From positions 2,418,001-2,482,000 of the forward strand of contig NZ_CP193934.1 in assembly GCF_050859505.1 (NCBI RefSeq): a stretch of DNA of 64,000 nucleotides, read 5' to 3'. The translations under genes were made by a program, and so were the position numbers. This DNA is from Marinirhabdus sp050859505 (lineage in GTDB: Bacteria; Bacteroidota; Bacteroidia; Flavobacteriales; Flavobacteriaceae). Numbering within the stretch: the first letter of the stretch is position 1; every line of letters begins with the position of its first letter. The notes below the pieces were generated by a model. The model did no database searches and was not told where the DNA came from. It was given only the letters and a program-made list of their open reading frames with translations. Positions 61,483 through 64,000 of the stretch are shown one piece after another.

Positions 61483-62261
61483 CTCTCGGTACCATTAGTT
61501 AATTCCTGATCTATCAAACCAATTAGGGACTGCATTTCTTCTTCAAAATCGGGATAAATGGTTAAGTGTAAAGAATAACTAAAGCCTATAAACTGAAAAA
61601 TATAATTCTCAAACTTTTTAGAGCGTAATAGATTTTTATTTCCTTTTGTACGCTCAGAAATATCGATTCCCAATAATGTTGAGTACCCCAAATCTTCTGA
61701 TAGGCTTCTAAAGTCACCGTTTTGATATAGATAATTTTTTAGATTATCAGTAGCTTCGGCAACCTGTTTTTCCTGCAAACGCACACGATTAATTTTTTCT
61801 TCCCAAGAAGCAATCAAACCGCCTATGCTGTCATTTTTTATATTATTAATTCCTCCAGAATAAATAATTTGGTTCAAAGCTCCGTTTTCATAGTTTAAAA
61901 CCTGGTCCGTAAGAAAAAACTGATTAATTAATTGTGATATATCTGGTTCGGTCAAATTATTTATTAGACTATCACTATTCATCGTATTGAGCACTTTATA
62001 CGCATTTTCCATTTTTGCTGAGAGTTGGCTTTTTTCTTCAGACAGTGCATTGAGATTACTCTTCATTTCACGTTTCACCAATCTTAGATAGGTTTCCTGT
62101 TGCTTTTGGAGGCTGTATTCCTGTTGTTGGTTATTTAAATAAAGTGCAATCAAAATACCAATGACCACAAGGATTATTTCGCCTATGGCGTATAGGAGGT
62201 ATTTTGAAAACTTGTTTTCAGTAACAAGTCGTTTCCGGATATTTCGAAAGAGTTTAATCAT
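61479..62261 (-). CDS. DUF6090-like membrane protein
   Basis: A 260-residue array member. The head MIKLFRNIRKRLVTENKFSK and helix IGEIILVVIGILIALYL are conserved; the C-terminal part diverges (QEYSLQKQQETYLRLVKREM, IIYSGGINNIKNDSIGGLI). It overlaps the following gene by 4 bp and starts 2 bp after the preceding gene's stop, so it is part of a coupled unit with both. Confidence 0.78.
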   Translation of the reverse strand: MIKLFRNIRKRLVTENKFSKYLLYAIGEIILVVIGILIALYLNNQQQEYSLQKQQETYLRLVKREMKSNLNALSEEKSQLSAKMENAYKVLNTMNSDSLINNLTEPDISQLINQFFLTDQVLNYENGALNQIIYSGGINNIKNDSIGGLIASWEEKINRVRLQEKQVAEATDNLKNYLYQNGDFRSLSEDLGYSTLLGIDISERTKGNKNLLRSKKFENYIFQFIGFSYSLHLTIYPDFEEEMQSLIGLIDQELTNGTER

Positions 62262-62263
62262 AA

Positions 62264-63016
62264 CTATGGTCTTTTCAATTCATTTTCAATTACATTGATT
62301 AAATGGGCATTTTGTTTTATTAAAATTTCAAAGGAAACAATACTGTTTACAATTTTTAATGAGGCTTCAAAAAGTATTTGCTGAAATTCTTCATCTTTTG
62401 AGAGTACTATTAATTCTGCGTTATCAATAAAATCTAGATTTAAAGCATCTTCACCGGTACTTTTAGATTTGTTTTCAAACCAACTACTCAGCTTGTACAT
62501 TTTTTTTTCACCTAGATACACACGCATTTTAGAATTTATAACACCTTCTAACTCCGAGTAAACATCGTCCGTATCTTTCATGTTTCTAAAATAGGTTAGT
62601 ACTTCTTTTCGTATGCTATCATTCTTGATTTTAGTAGCTATAAATGGGTCGTTTTCTTTGGTTATGGGGTTGTAATAAAGCAAATATCGTATCAGAGTAG
62701 GGTCCTTAAAAACAAGTGTTATATCGTTTTTTACACCAGTTTTATACAATTGCTCGTGTAAAAAATCGATTTCTCTTAGTTCTTTTAGATTGATGCTATA
62801 GGACACAGAATCTGCTTTAATATCTAATAGTAGATTACTGTAAATTGCGCGAAGATTACGGTTTTCTTTTCGCCCCTCATTCCAGTTGTTTATTTGAAGC
62901 GCAATCAAAATCCCAATCACCACAAGGATAATTTCGCCTATGGCATAGAGGAGGTACTTGCTGAATTTGGATTCAGCAACTAGGCGTTGGCGGATTTTTC
63001 TAAAGAATTTAATCAT
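62264..63016 (-). CDS. DUF6090-like membrane protein
   Basis: A 250-residue array member: MIKFFRKIRQRLVAESKFSK, helix IGEIILVVIGILIALQI, NNWNEGRKENR, then a helical soluble domain that shares little with its neighbours apart from spacing (LRAIYSNLLLDIKADSVSY). It starts 4 bp after the small remnant at 63021-63131 ends. Confidence 0.78.
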   Translation of the reverse strand: MIKFFRKIRQRLVAESKFSKYLLYAIGEIILVVIGILIALQINNWNEGRKENRNLRAIYSNLLLDIKADSVSYSINLKELREIDFLHEQLYKTGVKNDITLVFKDPTLIRYLLYYNPITKENDPFIATKIKNDSIRKEVLTYFRNMKDTDDVYSELEGVINSKMRVYLGEKKMYKLSSWFENKSKSTGEDALNLDFIDNAELIVLSKDEEFQQILFEASLKIVNSIVSFEILIKQNAHLINVIENELKRP

Positions 63017-63020
63017 AATC

Positions 63021-63131
63021 TCACATTGTTTTATGAGTACTCCCGCAAGCGGCTATCTTCACCAAAGGTCTACCAGAGTTTTGATTTTGTGTTGCAAAAT
63101 GGTGGTGCGATACTCTAAAAAATTTAATCAT
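63021..63131 (-). pseudogene. Second truncated array-gene head (36 codons)
   Basis: The frame begins MIKFFR like the full genes, then continues as VSHHHFATQNQNSGRP and a short unrelated tail, with no membrane helix. It overlaps the end of the upstream gene by 8 bp. The tail may be repeat DNA. It is most likely a remnant rather than a functional peptide. Confidence 0.6.
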
Positions 63132-63894
63132 TGTGTAATTCCGTATTTAATAGCGTCATTGCGTCATTCATTTTGAGCTGTAAAGGGAGTAGAAAACCTG
63201 TTTGCAGATGATTTGTAGTTCCAATAAAAAAGACAATATCATTTTCGAAAGTTTTGGATTGTACTAATGCCATGTTCGAATTTTCGAAGGAACTTTCTCC
63301 TAGTTTTTCGGCAACTTCAGGTTCAAGAGTATTGAATAAAAGAATTCTAACATTACCTAGTTCCCGTGTGGTCTGAAAGCATTGCATTCTCCAATTAAAT
63401 ACTGTTTCTTCCTGAGACTTTAACAGTTGTAATTCCGATTCCATGGAAGCAAAGAAGTCACGTATCTTACTATTTTTAATAATGCTGAGACTACCAGAAC
63501 TTATGGCCTCGTTTATAACACCAAGACTAGGTTTGTATACTGCTTCTCTAGCAAATGTATTGTACCAGAGTTTTGAAATTTCAATTTCCGTAGAAGTGGA
63601 TATTTTTGGAGATAGAACCGATGCCAATTGATGTGCTCCTTCATTTCTTTTTCTATTGACTTCTATAATTCTGTTTAATTCTTTACGATTTGTTGTTAAT
63701 TCTTGTTTTAACGCAATAAGTAAGGCTTGTTCTTTTACATTGGTTTTACTATGTTCATTCCAGGTATTAATCTGCAAGGCAATCAAAATCCCGATGACAA
63801 CGAGGATGATTTCGCCGATGGCGTAGAGCAGGTATTTTGAGGTTCTGTTTTCTTTTATCATTGATTTACGGATATGTTTAAAGAATTTAATCAT
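63124..63894 (-). CDS. DUF6090-like membrane protein
   Basis: A 256-residue array member. The head is more divergent (MIKFFKHIRKSMIKENRTSK) but the helix IGEIILVVIGILIALQI and NTWNEHSK are kept. The soluble part has the family's AISSGSLSIIKNSKIRDFF motif (about 130). It starts 2 bp before the stop of the next partial gene, so the array continues beyond the window. Confidence 0.78.
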   Translation of the reverse strand: MIKFFKHIRKSMIKENRTSKYLLYAIGEIILVVIGILIALQINTWNEHSKTNVKEQALLIALKQELTTNRKELNRIIEVNRKRNEGAHQLASVLSPKISTSTEIEISKLWYNTFAREAVYKPSLGVINEAISSGSLSIIKNSKIRDFFASMESELQLLKSQEETVFNWRMQCFQTTRELGNVRILLFNTLEPEVAEKLGESSFENSNMALVQSKTFENDIVFFIGTTNHLQTGFLLPLQLKMNDAMTLLNTELHND

Positions 63895-63896
63895 AG

Positions 63897-64000
63897 TTAG
63901 TTTATTTGTTCTTCTAAGAGCAGCAACATTGCTGTAGCTTCTTTTTTATATTTCCTTAAATTACCGAGATACCATAGCGTAAAAATCTTGTAATGTGCAC
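63897..64000 (-). CDS. C-terminal end of a further array gene (partial)
   Basis: On the minus strand the frame reads from the window edge AHYKIFTLWYLGNLRKYKKE... to ...LLLLEEQIN and TAA at 63897. It is helical and charged like the ends of the neighbouring proteins. The start lies outside the window. Its stop is 2 bp before the ATG of the next gene. Confidence 0.6.
   Translation of the reverse strand, partial: AHYKIFTLWYLGNLRKYKKEATAMLLLLEEQIN

Overview
The window is a stretch of chromosome from a low-GC member of the Bacteroidota, almost certainly a (probably marine) flavobacterium. The signs are a PorQ type IX secretion gene next to cmk, C-terminal type IX sorting domains on secreted proteins, LytTR and ECF regulators, promoters of the Bacteroidota type (TTG/TTTG then TAnnTTTG) and a tandem array of small membrane proteins of a flavobacterial type (MIKFFR... 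heads, which I believe are catalogued as DUF6090). I saw no tRNA, rRNA, CRISPR array, insertion sequence or prophage.

Layout. 1-6.8 kb: a partial VWA membrane protein and an SPFH protein, then on the minus strand a YbjQ-like protein and an OmpA / helix-hairpin-helix / sodium-solute symporter operon. 6.9-14.6 kb: a complete histidine operon (hisG-D-C-B-H-A-F-IE) behind a His-rich leader peptide and an intrinsic terminator, i.e. an attenuator. 14.6-22.4 kb: secreted hydrolases, a LytTR regulator, corA, and an ECF sigma / probable anti-sigma / two beta-helix surface proteins operon. 22.6-31 kb: lon, porQ-cmk and rpsA with accessory lipoproteins. 31-41.4 kb: a cyclophilin and a DJ-1-like lipoprotein, a subtilase with a small partner lipoprotein, a large BNR-propeller protein, and umuDC. 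41.4-58.4 kb: an MFS transporter, then a long minus-strand signalling cluster. 58.8-64 kb: the tandem membrane-protein array, with one two-lesion pseudogene and two truncated gene heads.

The most unusual region is the signalling cluster at about 42.8-58.4 kb. Read in its direction of transcription it encodes three FIST sensory proteins (one frameshifted) and an EthD-like protein, then three soluble histidine kinases with almost identical catalytic cores. One of these is a 2144-residue protein with nine tandem sensory modules. Then come a single-domain response regulator, a receiver-class III nucleotide cyclase fusion, a three-helix membrane protein resembling Pycsar effectors, a TerB-like protein and a tiny membrane protein. 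I infer a cytosolic sensing cascade that runs phosphorelay -> cyclic nucleotide -> membrane effector. The cyclase carries residues typical of ATP-specific enzymes, so this is not a textbook pyrimidine-cyclase Pycsar.

Other points of interest are a UmuD homologue that has lost both catalytic residues (A60, N97) while its UmuC looks intact, and several families of short palindromic repeats that sit between genes and also in frame inside kinase and hisH coding sequence.
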